Shown: one piece after another, positions 9,201 through 17,199 of the stretch
Layout of the letters: each line of letters starts with the position of its first letter
Numbering within the stretch: position 1 is the first letter of the stretch
Assembly: GCA_963704835.1 (NCBI GenBank)
Contig: CAVPHW010000009.1
Span: forward strand, 178,414 to 242,413
Reading direction: 5' to 3'
Length of the DNA stretch: 64,000 nt
Origin: GCA-2746605 sp963704835
GTDB lineage: Bacteria; Bacteroidota; Ignavibacteria; Ignavibacteriales; Melioribacteraceae
Made by a program: the position numbers and the translations under genes
Notes under the pieces: model-generated
What the model was told of the DNA's origin: nothing
Databases searched by the model: none
What the model saw: only the letters and a program-made list of their open reading frames with translations

Positions 9201-10334
9201 AGCTTCATCTGATTTTATATGGAGATCTTGAATAATTTCATCATTAAAGCCATACCAGGAGACTGGTTTAAAATGATCATGTAATTCATCAAAAATCCAC
9301 AAGGAGGCACTTGTTGCATTTTTTATTGCATTAACTGCATAATTGGGAATCGTATTTAATACATCCTTAGTATTTACATTTCCAACAACGTTTTGAGTAA
9401 GATTGAAAAACGTATCTATTCCTTCTGCATATTGTTTAAGAGCTACATCTTTTGCTTTAATATCAGTAACATCCAAAAATGAAACTAAAACTCTTTCCCA
9501 CGAATTTTGATACTGACTGGGAAGTGATAAAGTGAATATAAGTTGAATGTTTTCGCCTGTTGGAGTAACAATTGGTATTTCACTTTGAAATCTATTATTC
9601 CCATTAGCCAAAGCAATTATTTCTTGCTTAAAAACATTATAAGACTCTTCGGTAAAATATGAAGGCAAATTCTTTATTAAAGATTCTTTGTCTTTAACTT
9701 TATAAAATTCTACGCTTCGCAGGTTCACATTTATTACTTTTACTAAACCAGCAAGCATGTTAACTTCATTAGGATGTTGGTGAAAGTATTTCTCCAAATC
9801 CAGGATTCCATCATTTGCTAATTGATCGATATATTTTTTTATATCCGAGAAATCTTCGAGCCAAATTGGAAGCGGAGCGTTATCAAAAAGAAATTTGAAT
9901 TGTTCTTCACTATTACGTAGTTCCTTTTCCGCTCGCTTCTGTTCGGTTACATCAATTAAAGAAAATAATGCTGTTTTATTTTGTCCATTTTTTGATGGGA
10001 GTATTTGAACCCTCATGAGCAGACTAGTAATTTTTCCATTTGGAGTTTTTGCTTCAGTTTCTGCACTAAATGTATTAAACCCTTTTGAAAAGGCTATTAG
10101 CTGTTCCTTAAATACGCTTAATGATTTAGATGTAAAAATATTTTTAAAATTTTGTTTTAGTTCTTCAAAACTATCATAACCCGACAAAGCAATGCCAATG
10201 CTGTTGATTTTAATTGGTTTGATTTTACTTGCACATTCTATTAATAAATTTGGGTTATCGTCAAAATATTTTCTTAAATCTTTGTGACCATTATTTTTTA
10301 GATTCTTCAAAAAAGTAAAGAGATCGGTTAACAT
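6225..10334 (-). CDS. Very large multi-PAS/GAF HisKA_3 sensor kinase (main segment)
   Basis: A 1369-residue open frame containing a chain of sensory domains: a PAS-like module at about 1-135, a second at about 150-295, a GAF domain (about 305-470), two PAS (about 475-720), a third PAS-like module (about 735-870), three more PAS (about 880-1250) and HisKA_3 (about 1270-1355). HisKA_3 has the phospho-acceptor motif ERHSIAIEIHDDLGQSLTAL. The three PAS-like modules share a helical preface (W-x-EDF, then a conserved D-N-P or H-P-N segment) and look like internal duplications. The frame ends before the ATPase domain, which lies in 5882-6268 after a one-base shift. Its N-terminus continues upstream through a broken stretch to the ATG at 11135. 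No membrane segments are visible. Partner: the NarL regulator at 5256-5885. Confidence 0.85.
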   Translation of the reverse strand: MLTDLFTFLKNLKNNGHKDLRKYFDDNPNLLIECASKIKPIKINSIGIALSGYDSFEELKQNFKNIFTSKSLSVFKEQLIAFSKGFNTFSAETEAKTPNGKITSLLMRVQILPSKNGQNKTALFSLIDVTEQKRAEKELRNSEEQFKFLFDNAPLPIWLEDFSDIKKYIDQLANDGILDLEKYFHQHPNEVNMLAGLVKVINVNLRSVEFYKVKDKESLIKNLPSYFTEESYNVFKQEIIALANGNNRFQSEIPIVTPTGENIQLIFTLSLPSQYQNSWERVLVSFLDVTDIKAKDVALKQYAEGIDTFFNLTQNVVGNVNTKDVLNTIPNYAVNAIKNATSASLWIFDELHDHFKPVSWYGFNDEIIQDLHIKSDEAIVGLTNNTKKGIITNNTNLEPAFLQFGTPELQEIKSNLSVPLIVDNLVIGILFADNSLEFNAFNDEDLNILQSLANISAVSLKNAELVDKLIFSEQKFKSIVNSVGDSIFVHDYETGKIIDVNDKVLETFGVTRDESKNITFNDFSSGIYPYNEEAALRHIQKTKDEGPQLFEWRSKKKNGELFWTEINLKTAVIGDLNRIIAVVRDISERKIIQEAIKESEAKIESIMLSAPVGIGVVRNRVLEYVNEHLLQLLGFEKDEMIGVNSKKFYESLDEYKKIGELYNQIEKENIASAETRIRRKNNEIIDVIISLSPIDKTDHTKGLIFSVLDITENKRTQERLLLEQANYYNLFENSPIPLWEEDFTELYSKLEEIKNKGITNFREYLDSNPNLLSEFASLNSVLNVNQATLNLHNAKTKSELLGSLDKIFTPNSLLILKEELILIFEGNTVLNIEGEVKTLDDQIKFVDIRLFINYSDNESVQSYKAILATIDITERKLAEEQKKQLEVSYQEIFDNASDAIYIQDVNGYFLDINKSVLDMYGYNREDIIGNTPEFLSADGYNDLGKISGLIKDAFNDKPQQFEFWGKRKNGEIFPKLVRVKKGNYLGQDVVIAFALDITELKNAEKVIKKERDQAQKYLDVAGVMLGVLDKNSNLTLINKKGCEILGYEEGEILGKKWTDFFIPKENVAKIKNVFSQLLDGSLESVEYYENPIVIKNGTIKTIAFHNSILFGDNSEIIGILFSGEDITERKKAQQELIAQFEQNKLILNTTNDGFILADDKGKIVNVNPAYCKLIGYSEEELKNMDIRDVEISIPKTEVDRRIQQMVSKGYDNFETKHKTKDGKIIDLAVSIAVTNYENKIYVAAFVRDITLQNEALNNLKNSREEISELAQHLQNIREEERHSIAIEIHDDLGQSLTALKLDTSILLNQLSDADQPIINKLNSMKDLADQTIKTVQKISSELRPGILDDLGLAAALEWETNKFQGKNKY

Positions 10335-10736
10335 CTTGTTCCCAAATTGAAATAGGGGAATAATCGAATAGTTCTTTTTAGCTCAATTCACTTTCTTTAA
10401 CTTTTTGTTCTGCAATGGTTTGATTTGTGATATCGTTGGAAATACTTAAAATACCATCACAGAATTATACAAGGGAAATGTTGTTTCGTATAGTTCTGTA
10501 TAACATTCAGAGCCATCTTTCTTAATACTTTTTAGCACGTGATTTAAAGAATTTTCCATCAAGGATATTGTTTATATTTTTTTTTACTTGACTCCTATTA
10601 TCCGGATGAGCAAAGTATTTCAATATTTTGCCCAATTAGACTACCAGGTTCATATCCAAAATTATTATGAATTGCCGGATTTGCATCTAAAATAGTTCCA
10701 TTAGAATCTTCTATTAAAATTCCTGTTGGTGAAAGT
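10335..10736 (-). pseudogene. Frame-disrupted PAS segment joining the two kinase pieces
   Basis: Translation of this stretch alternates between frames but keeps a recognisable PAS/PAC domain: STLFELSPTGILIEDSNGT, then YFAHPDNRSQVKKNINNILD, then IKKDGSECYTELYETTFPLY, then SISNDITNQTIAEQKVKESE, then KELFDYSPISIWEQD. Restoring one frame needs a single-base removal near 10755, 10632, 10553 and 10338, a two-base removal (or one-base addition) near 10461, and one sense substitution for a TAA near 10379. Outside this cluster the 4.1 kb main segment has only one lesion. Either this is a decayed domain or the consensus is poor here. Confidence 0.75.
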
Positions 10737-11135
10737 TCAAAGAGTGTGCTTATACCTTGTCTCACTTTCGACTATGTTTTTTTCTATTTCCTTTCTTTCA
10801 GTAATATCCCTTATAAAGCTTTGGTAATATTCTGAAGCAAGCAATTTAGATTTCATTTCAACTGGTAATTTAGAACCGTCTTTTTTTAATAAAGTTCTTT
10901 CTTTTGTAATAACATTTTCTTTGTCCAGGCTTTTATAATTTAGTGGAATTGATTCAAGTTCGTCGGAAGGAAAAAGATTAGACATATTCAGCGCAAGTAA
11001 TTCCTCTTTAGAATATCCTGTAAGCTTTTCTGCCGATTTATTTACAAATACGAAATTCCCTTTTTTATTGCCAACAAAAATAGCATCAACTGCTTCATCA
11101 ATAATTGATTTATAAAGTTCTAATTGATTTTCCAT
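10737..11135 (-). CDS. N-terminal PAS domain of the large kinase (fragment)
   Basis: A 132-residue open frame with one complete PAS/PAC unit (residues 3-120: SIIDEAVDAIFVGNKKG, SAEKLTGYSKEELLALN, ending FIRDITERKEIEKNIVESE). It ends in RYKHTL when a one-base shift breaks into the next PAS. The ATG at 11133-11135 is the most likely true start of the whole kinase, which would then be about 1750 residues over 5882-11135. As written, the fragment would be an isolated soluble PAS protein. Confidence 0.75.
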   Translation of the reverse strand: MENQLELYKSIIDEAVDAIFVGNKKGNFVFVNKSAEKLTGYSKEELLALNMSNLFPSDELESIPLNYKSLDKENVITKERTLLKKDGSKLPVEMKSKLLASEYYQSFIRDITERKEIEKNIVESETRYKHTL

Positions 11136-11237
11136 TGTAGTTCCAGTTTATTTTGGAGGAAAGATTAGTGAGATTTGTTTAGAAGAATCGCAAAGTCGCA
11201 GAATACTAATATGGTACTAATTTCTAATATTATCTGA

Positions 11238-11588
11238 CTATTGCTTAGTAGAATTCTCATCAGACAAAGATTTTTTAATTTCTAAAAATTCTCCCAGTTT
11301 TTCTAAAATTTCCCATGAATAAATTCCGGCATTCTCTCCATCTTTCCATGTTATGCTAATGGCATAATTCCCAATTGTTTTTATATTTGAAATTTCATAT
11401 TTCCCAGGCCTATCCGGACCTTTAGGAGGAGGAGCATAATGTTTCCATAAAATTGTTTCTCCTTTATTGCCTGCATCGGGAGATTCATCTCTAAGAAATT
11501 GTAATGGGTAATTAATAACTTTCCCGCTTTCCCATTCTATCATTAATGATTCTTGTTGGTTAAGTTTTATTTTTTTTGGTTTGATCAT
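11238..11588 (-). CDS. DUF971 domain protein
   Basis: A 116-residue protein of the DUF971 (gamma-butyrobetaine hydroxylase N-terminal-like) family. Visible family signatures are the paired strands ESLMIEWESGKVINYPLQFL with LR-D-ESP following, and ISITWKDGENAGIYSWEILE near the C-terminus, closely matching the W-x-DG and GIYSW signatures. The cysteines that some members use for metal binding are replaced here (ESPDAGNKG). The molecular role of stand-alone DUF971 proteins is not established; links to iron-sulfur cluster handling have been suggested for relatives. It appears to be a single-gene unit between the kinase and repeat copy B. Confidence 0.85.
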   Translation of the reverse strand: MIKPKKIKLNQQESLMIEWESGKVINYPLQFLRDESPDAGNKGETILWKHYAPPPKGPDRPGKYEISNIKTIGNYAISITWKDGENAGIYSWEILEKLGEFLEIKKSLSDENSTKQ

Positions 11589-11610
11589 AATTTTTTTGTG
11601 TAAAAATAAA

Positions 11611-11770
11611 AGAGCGAACTAATTATTTTAATAGAGACTTCTGAAAATTTCATATTTGTCATGTTGAGTAAAGCGAAACATCTCTATTTTGAATTAAAAA
11701 GGGATTCTTCACTTTGTTCAGAATGACTTTTGGGGAATAATTCAGAGGTCTCAATCATATAGTTCGCTCT
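11611..11770 (+). repeat. Palindromic dispersed repeat, copy B, with perfect outer inverted ends
   Basis: The core (11634-11752) runs from GAGACTTCTGAA to TTCAGAGGTCTC, which are 11/12 inverted complements, and matches copy A closely. Outside it lie AGAGCGAACTA (11611-11621) and TAGTTCGCTCT (11760-11770), perfect 11-bp inverted repeats, giving a 160-bp nested palindrome of MITE-like shape. It contains no ORF and sits between the DUF971 gene and the SPFH gene. I see no clear target-site duplication. Confidence 0.85.
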
Positions 11771-11788
11771 AATTTTATTTCAACATTC

Positions 11789-12661
11789 CTAATTGTTGCC
11801 GAGAATCAATGGTAATCCGTCTTTGCCAGAACCAATTATAACTATTTTAGTGTTAGGCGATTTGGATAAATTTTCAGTTGCTTCAATACCTTTCCATTTT
11901 AACAAATTCGCATTAATTCCATCAGATACAATAACCTGAAAATCTGCAATACCTTTTGCTTCTATTCTTTTTCTTTCAGCTTCTTGTGTTTCTTTTTGCA
12001 GAATGAATGACATTCTCTGACTTTCTTGTTCTGCTTGCAATTTTTCTTCAATGGATTGTGTTAATCTAGCTGGAAGAGAAACCTGACGCAAAGGAGCTTT
12101 CTCAATAATTATTCCTCTATTGCCAACGAGAAGCTGAAGTTCATTGATAATTTCATCTTCCAATTGTTTTCTGGAAGCTGTATATAGTGCTTTAGCTTCG
12201 TACTTTGCAGTTACTCCACGAGTAACTGAACGGAATTGAGGAACCAAAATTACATTTAAATAATCGCCGCCTTCAACAGATTTGTAAATCTCGTTAGTTT
12301 TTGCAGGCTCTAATCTATACTGTAAACTTAGCTCTAGTTGAACGCTTAGTCCTTCCTTAGAAGGAACAGTCATTGATTCTTTAAGTTCTTGAGTCTTATA
12401 ACTGTACTTAATTACTTTAGCCATAGGATTAACAAAATTTACTCCCGGTCTTAAAGTATTATCACTTACATTTCCTAAAAAGTCAACAACTCCCACTGTT
12501 CCAGCAGGAACTACCGTAAACCCTTGAGAAATTGCAAATATTCCGGCAGCTATTGAAATTATTAACGTAATAGTTGCTTCTTGAAGCCTTCTTGCTTTTT
12601 TAACGTTTAGGTGTATAAAAAAGAACACCACTGCTATAATTATACTTAAGATAAAGACCAT
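11789..12661 (-). CDS. SPFH/prohibitin-family membrane protein
   Basis: A 290-residue band-7 protein. Two hydrophobic segments lie at the N-terminus (residues 2-18, and about 31-47 ending with GIFAISQGF). The SPFH domain follows (about 48-210, VVPAGTVGVVDFLGNVSDNT, LRPGVNFVNP), then an Ala/Glu/Gln-rich helical region (about 210-245, EEKLQAEQESQRMSFILQKE). Family members form ring-like scaffolds in the inner membrane and modulate proteases or membrane domains. The end LPLILGNN is typical of bacterial prohibitin homologues. It is 13 bp downstream of the nucleoside phosphorylase gene on the same strand and probably co-transcribed with it. Confidence 0.9.
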   Translation of the reverse strand: MVFILSIIIAVVFFFIHLNVKKARRLQEATITLIISIAAGIFAISQGFTVVPAGTVGVVDFLGNVSDNTLRPGVNFVNPMAKVIKYSYKTQELKESMTVPSKEGLSVQLELSLQYRLEPAKTNEIYKSVEGGDYLNVILVPQFRSVTRGVTAKYEAKALYTASRKQLEDEIINELQLLVGNRGIIIEKAPLRQVSLPARLTQSIEEKLQAEQESQRMSFILQKETQEAERKRIEAKGIADFQVIVSDGINANLLKWKGIEATENLSKSPNTKIVIIGSGKDGLPLILGNN

Positions 12662-12674
12662 AATTCCTCCAATG

Positions 12675-13979
12675 TTACATTATTATTTTTTTTATTAATT
12701 TTTCTGGTTTTACTTTACTAGAAGAAAATGTAATTGACTCGGTTAACATTTTCTTTACTTCATCTAGTTTTGACTTATTATTAGTATGAAGCTCAGCAAT
12801 AACATCACCTTTTTTAACTTTATCCCCAATTTTAGGGTAAAATATTATGCCGGCAGTTGGATCAATTCTATCTGCTTTTGTTATTCTTCCAGCACCCAAT
12901 TCTAAAGAAGCCATTCCAACATGAAAATTATTAATGGATTTAAGATAGGCAGATTTATCTGCTACAATTGTTTCTCTATGTTTTGCAATTGGGTATTGAG
13001 TTGGGTTCTTTAAATATTTTGTACTTCCTTTTTGAAGTTTTACAATTTCCAAAAACTTGTCAAAAGCTTTTCCGTTTTTTATTAAAGCTTCAGAGACTTC
13101 AATTCCTTCTGTAATTGAGCCAGCCTTACCTCCAAGATAAATCATTGCTCCGGAAAGGTTAACTGAAAGTTCGTAAAGATCTGGAACCATTTCACCATTT
13201 AATATTTTAATTGATTCATAAACTTCGAACCAATTACCAATATAATTTCCTAATGGTTGGTCCATTGAGGAAATAAAAGCAATTACTTCTTTATCAAATG
13301 ATTTAGACGTGTCTATCAAGGAGGAAGCTAGTTTGTTGGCGTTGCTGAGGGTTTTCATAAATGCGCCACTTCCAACCTTAATATCAAGAACTAATCCATC
13401 AATTCCTTCTGCAAGTTTTTTACTCATTATACTTGCGGTAATTAATGGGATTGATTCAACCGTTGATGTAACATCCCTTAATGCATAAATCAACTTGTCT
13501 GCGGGTGCAACATCTTTGGTCTGACCAATTAATACAGCACCACATCTTTGAAGTATACTCTGAAATTGAGCTAATGAAAGATTCGTATTAAATCCAGGTA
13601 TCGATTCTAATTTATCTAAAGTTCCGCCGCTATGTCCTAAACCTCTTCCAGAAATCATGGGAACATTTACACCAGCAGCTGCAACAATTGGAGCAATTAT
13701 TAATGATGTCTTATCTCCAACTCCACCTGTAGAATGCTTATCAACTTTCTTTCCCTTGATTTTTGATAAGTCAATAATTTTTCCACTGTATAGCATTGCC
13801 TTGGTTAGGGCAGAGGTCTCTTGTTCAGTAAACCCATTTAAGAAACCTGCCATCAGAAAAGCGGAAAATTGATAATCGGGGATAAGATTTTTACTGTATG
13901 AGGAAATTAGAAAATTTATTTCACTTGGAGATAATTCTTCCTTGTCGCGTTTCTTTTTGATTAAGCTAACAGTATTCAT
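12675..13979 (-). CDS. deoA: Pyrimidine-nucleoside (thymidine) phosphorylase
   Basis: A 434-residue enzyme that reversibly phosphorolyses thymidine, uridine or deoxyuridine to base plus (deoxy)ribose-1-phosphate in nucleoside salvage. The family signature KHSTGGVGDKTSL is at 81-93, followed by SGRGLGHSGGTLDKLESIPG (about 110-129). The C-terminal swivelling domain (about 345-434) carries the expected SAYLKSINNFHVG and IGDKVKKGDVIAELHTN segments. Length fits the family. Whether it is uridine-tolerant (pdp) or thymidine-specific (deoA) cannot be read from sequence here. It faces pepT divergently across a 9-bp inverted repeat. Confidence 0.93.
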   Translation of the reverse strand: MNTVSLIKKKRDKEELSPSEINFLISSYSKNLIPDYQFSAFLMAGFLNGFTEQETSALTKAMLYSGKIIDLSKIKGKKVDKHSTGGVGDKTSLIIAPIVAAAGVNVPMISGRGLGHSGGTLDKLESIPGFNTNLSLAQFQSILQRCGAVLIGQTKDVAPADKLIYALRDVTSTVESIPLITASIMSKKLAEGIDGLVLDIKVGSGAFMKTLSNANKLASSLIDTSKSFDKEVIAFISSMDQPLGNYIGNWFEVYESIKILNGEMVPDLYELSVNLSGAMIYLGGKAGSITEGIEVSEALIKNGKAFDKFLEIVKLQKGSTKYLKNPTQYPIAKHRETIVADKSAYLKSINNFHVGMASLELGAGRITKADRIDPTAGIIFYPKIGDKVKKGDVIAELHTNNKSKLDEVKKMLTESITFSSSKVKPEKLIKKIIM

Positions 13980-14055
13980 AATTTATTTAAAGTTTAAGAA
14001 GATGTAATAATATAATTAAAATCTAGTTTAAAAAATAAGATATACTTCTATTGAA

Positions 14056-14079
14056 ATTATATCTCGTTTTAGATATAAT
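14056..14079. promoter_or_regulatory. Perfect 9-bp inverted repeat in the deoA-pepT divergent region
   Basis: ATTATATCT and AGATATAAT are separated by six bases (CGTTTT). The repeat lies 77 bp upstream of the deoA start and 42 bp upstream of the pepT start. It could be an operator or part of an extended promoter. There is no T-tract, so a terminator is unlikely. Confidence 0.45.
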
Positions 14080-14120
14080 GAAATAATAAATCTATTTGTT
14101 TAAAATTATTGAGGGAAAAC

Positions 14121-15365
14121 ATGTTAAATCAAAATTATAAGTTTACTTGTGTTGATAGGTTTTTAAAATATGTAAAGTATGATACCCAATCGGATGAAGA
14201 ATCAACAACATTTCCAAGCGATCCAAAGCAACTTGAACTTTCAAAAGAATTAGTTAACGAACTTAAAACAATGGGTTTAGCAGATGCCCATATGGATGAA
14301 AACGGATATGTGATTGCAACTCTTCCTAGCAATACGGAAAAGGATGTTACTGTTATTGGTTTCGTTGCTCATGTTGATACTTCTCCGGCTGTAAGTGGGA
14401 AAGATGTAAAACCACAATTTGTAAAGAATTATAAAGGTGGAGATATTACACTTCTTAACGGAAAAGTTATTGATGCTGATAATAATCCAGAATTAAAAGA
14501 CATGCTGGGATTTGATATCATTACAACAGATGGCTCAACATTGCTAGGTGCTGATGATAAAGCCGGAATAGCCGAAATAATGGATGCTATGAATTATTTA
14601 ATTCAACATCCCGAAGAAAAACACGGCACAATTAAAATTTGTTTTACACCTGATGAAGAAGTTGGTCGTGGTGCCGAAAAATTCAACGTAGAAAAATTTG
14701 GTGCTAAGTATGCTTATACAATTGATGGTGGAACAAGAGGTGAAATTGAAACTGAAACCTTTAGTGCCGACGCAGTTGTTATTGAACTAATTGGTAAAAA
14801 TGTTCACCCTGGTTATGCTAAAGGGAAAATGATTAATTCCGTGAAAATGGCTTCCTACTTTATGGAATTATTGCCTAAGGATAAACTTTCACCCGAAACT
14901 ACTGAGGGTAGAGAAGGCTATGTGCATTGTACTGCAATTAACGGAAATGAAGAAAAAACTGTCCTTAAATTTATTATTAGAGATTTTATTGATGCAAAAT
15001 TAAAAGAATATGAAAATTTCCTGCAAGATCTTGTGGATAAAACTGTAGCTGCATTCCCAGGTTCTTCTGCAGATTTTAAAGTAATTGAACAATATCGTAA
15101 CATGAAAAATATTTTAGTTCAGCATCCTACAATTGAGGAACATGCTTTAGAAGCTTTAAATAGATTAAATATTATACCACTTCAATCTGCAATTAGAGGT
15201 GGTACAGATGGTTCTAGATTAAGTTTTATGGGATTGCCAACACCAAATCTTTTTGCCGGGGGACATAATTTTCATGCTGTAACAGAATATGTCGCGGTTC
15301 AGGATATGGAAATGGCTACCAGAACAATTATAGAAATTTGTAAAATATGGGAAGAAAAAGCCTAG
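14121..15365 (+). CDS. pepT: Peptidase T (tripeptide aminopeptidase)
   Basis: An M20B zinc aminopeptidase (414 residues from this start) that removes N-terminal residues from tripeptides in the cytoplasm. Visible are the zinc ligand segment HVDTSP (His84, Asp86), the bridging Asp in LLGADDKAGIAEIMDA, the catalytic Glu pair in CFTPDEEVGRGAEKF, and the late His in GGHNFHAVTEY. An upstream in-frame TTG at 14109 exists, but GAGGG at 14111-14115 sits correctly as a ribosome binding site for the ATG at 14121, which I therefore choose. The gene is followed at once by a strong terminator and appears to be monocistronic. Confidence 0.95.
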   Translation: MLNQNYKFTCVDRFLKYVKYDTQSDEESTTFPSDPKQLELSKELVNELKTMGLADAHMDENGYVIATLPSNTEKDVTVIGFVAHVDTSPAVSGKDVKPQFVKNYKGGDITLLNGKVIDADNNPELKDMLGFDIITTDGSTLLGADDKAGIAEIMDAMNYLIQHPEEKHGTIKICFTPDEEVGRGAEKFNVEKFGAKYAYTIDGGTRGEIETETFSADAVVIELIGKNVHPGYAKGKMINSVKMASYFMELLPKDKLSPETTEGREGYVHCTAINGNEEKTVLKFIIRDFIDAKLKEYENFLQDLVDKTVAAFPGSSADFKVIEQYRNMKNILVQHPTIEEHALEALNRLNIIPLQSAIRGGTDGSRLSFMGLPTPNLFAGGHNFHAVTEYVAVQDMEMATRTIIEICKIWEEKA

Positions 15366-15382
15366 ATTTATTAGCCAAACAA

Positions 15383-15410
15383 AAACCCACTTCGGTGGGT
15401 TTTTTTATTT
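15383..15410 (+). terminator. Rho-independent terminator after pepT
   Basis: An 8-bp perfect stem (AAACCCAC/GTGGGTTT) closed by a TTCG tetraloop runs into a T-rich tract. It begins 18 bp after the pepT stop codon. Confidence 0.93.
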
Positions 15411-15463
15411 TGAATAAGAATTAAACTTGTTATATTTTCACTATAAATGTACAGGGGGATTAA

Positions 15464-17155
15464 GTGGTTAAGTTTGATAAGTTAACAATTGCAGAAGTAC
15501 TATCAGAATCAGTTAAAAAATATTCTTCTAATGCGGCTCTATCAAGTATTAATGGCGATTCTTTAACATATCTTGAATTAAGTGAAAGAGTTCAAAAAAT
15601 TTCAAGTTTCCTAAAAGATAAGGGAATTGTATCTGGTGACCGAGTTGCAATTTGTAGCGAAAATAGTCCAAATTGGGGTGTTGCATATTTTGCAATAACA
15701 ACTATGGGTTGCGTTGCAGTTCCAATTATGACTGAATTTCAAGCAACGGATGTTCATCACATATTAGGGCACTCCGGCAGTAAGGCTATCTTTGTCTCCT
15801 CCAAACTTTATGAGAAAATAGAAGAATTTAGATCGGAAACTCTTTTAACTTATATTCAAATTGATGACTTTAGTATTATCCCTCATAACAAACCAAGTGA
15901 CTTAGTATCGGAAAAATTGAAAGAAGGTAAAATAGAATTCACTAAAATTTTGGATGCTGCTAAAAAGTTTGTTGGGTTAAAGCAAGAAGAAATTAAAGAG
16001 GATGATTTAGCTTCAATCGTTTATACTTCTGGCACAACTGGGCATTCTAAAGGAGTGATGCTTACGCATAAAAATATTGTGCATGATGTAGTTGCCACAA
16101 TCAACTTTGTCCATATGGAACAAACAGATGTGATGTTATCGCAACTTCCTTTAGCTCACACTATGGAATGCACACTTGGATTAGTTTTACCAATTATGAT
16201 GGGAGCTTCTGTTACTTATTTAGATAAACCTCCTACGGCGGCAGTATTATTACCGGCGCTTAAAAAAGTTCAACCAACAATAATAATCTCAGTTCCTTTA
16301 ATAATTGAAAAAATATATAAAATGAAAATTTTACCTGAGATTAATAAAAAAGCAATAACGCGAGGGCTATATAAAGTGCCTTTACTAAGGAAAAAAATTA
16401 ATAAGGTAGCCGGAAAAAAATTATTAGATACCTTTGGCGGCAAATTAAGATTATTTCCTATAGGCGGGGCAGCACTTGCTCCTGATGTTGAAAAGTTTCT
16501 TACTGAAGCTAAATTTCCATATGCAATGGGTTATGGATTAACAGAAACTGCTCCACTCGTTACTGGTACAGATAATTTTAAGGTAAGAGCAGGAGCCTCT
16601 GGAACTGTACTAAGTGGGATGGAAGTAAAAATTGTTAACCCCGATCCAATTACAAATGAAGGTGAAGTTTACATTAAAGGTCCAAATGTAATGAAAGGAT
16701 ATTATAAAGATCCTGAAAAAACTGCCGAAGTTTTATCGAAAGATGGTTGGTTTAAATCTGGGGATCTTGGTTATTTAGATGCTGATGGATATCTCTTTTT
16801 AAAAGGTCGTTCCAAAAATGTTATTATTGGAAGTAATGGAAAAAATATTTATCCGGAAGAAATTGAATCTGTTATCAATGAAAATAATTTTGTGCTCGAG
16901 TCATTAGTCTTTGAATCTGAAAAAAAACTTATTGCAAGGGTTCATTTAAATTACGAAGAACTAGATTCAGAGTTTAATTTGCAGAATGTAAAGGAATCGG
17001 AAGCAAGAAAAAAAGTAGATGAAATACTTAATGAAATTTTAACTACTGTTAACAAAAGAGTTTCAACTTTTTCTAAATTAAATAAAATTGTTGAACAGCC
17101 TGAGCCTTTTGAAAAAACTCCAACAAAAAAAATTAAACGATACTTATACGTTTAG
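15464..17155 (+). CDS. AMP-forming long-chain acyl-CoA synthetase
   Basis: A 563-residue member of the ANL adenylating family, most like long-chain fatty acid-CoA ligases. The P-loop-like motif YTSGTTGHSKGVMLTH (about 188-203), the A5 motif GYGLTETAP, the A7 motif GWFKSGDLGYLDADGYLFLK and the A8 linker GRSKNVI are present, as is the C-terminal catalytic Lys (TPTKKIKRYLY). It activates a fatty acid with ATP to acyl-AMP and then acyl-CoA. The start is GTG at 15464, supported by AGGGGG at 15453-15458. The 280-480 region includes an extra basic helix (ITRGLYKVPLLRKKINKVAG) typical of membrane-associated FadD-like enzymes. Substrate chain length is not determinable. Confidence 0.9.
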   Translation: MVKFDKLTIAEVLSESVKKYSSNAALSSINGDSLTYLELSERVQKISSFLKDKGIVSGDRVAICSENSPNWGVAYFAITTMGCVAVPIMTEFQATDVHHILGHSGSKAIFVSSKLYEKIEEFRSETLLTYIQIDDFSIIPHNKPSDLVSEKLKEGKIEFTKILDAAKKFVGLKQEEIKEDDLASIVYTSGTTGHSKGVMLTHKNIVHDVVATINFVHMEQTDVMLSQLPLAHTMECTLGLVLPIMMGASVTYLDKPPTAAVLLPALKKVQPTIIISVPLIIEKIYKMKILPEINKKAITRGLYKVPLLRKKINKVAGKKLLDTFGGKLRLFPIGGAALAPDVEKFLTEAKFPYAMGYGLTETAPLVTGTDNFKVRAGASGTVLSGMEVKIVNPDPITNEGEVYIKGPNVMKGYYKDPEKTAEVLSKDGWFKSGDLGYLDADGYLFLKGRSKNVIIGSNGKNIYPEEIESVINENNFVLESLVFESEKKLIARVHLNYEELDSEFNLQNVKESEARKKVDEILNEILTTVNKRVSTFSKLNKIVEQPEPFEKTPTKKIKRYLYV

Positions 17156-17199
17156 AGTATTTAATTATTAGTTCATTTTTAAAAGGATTAGATTTGTAA

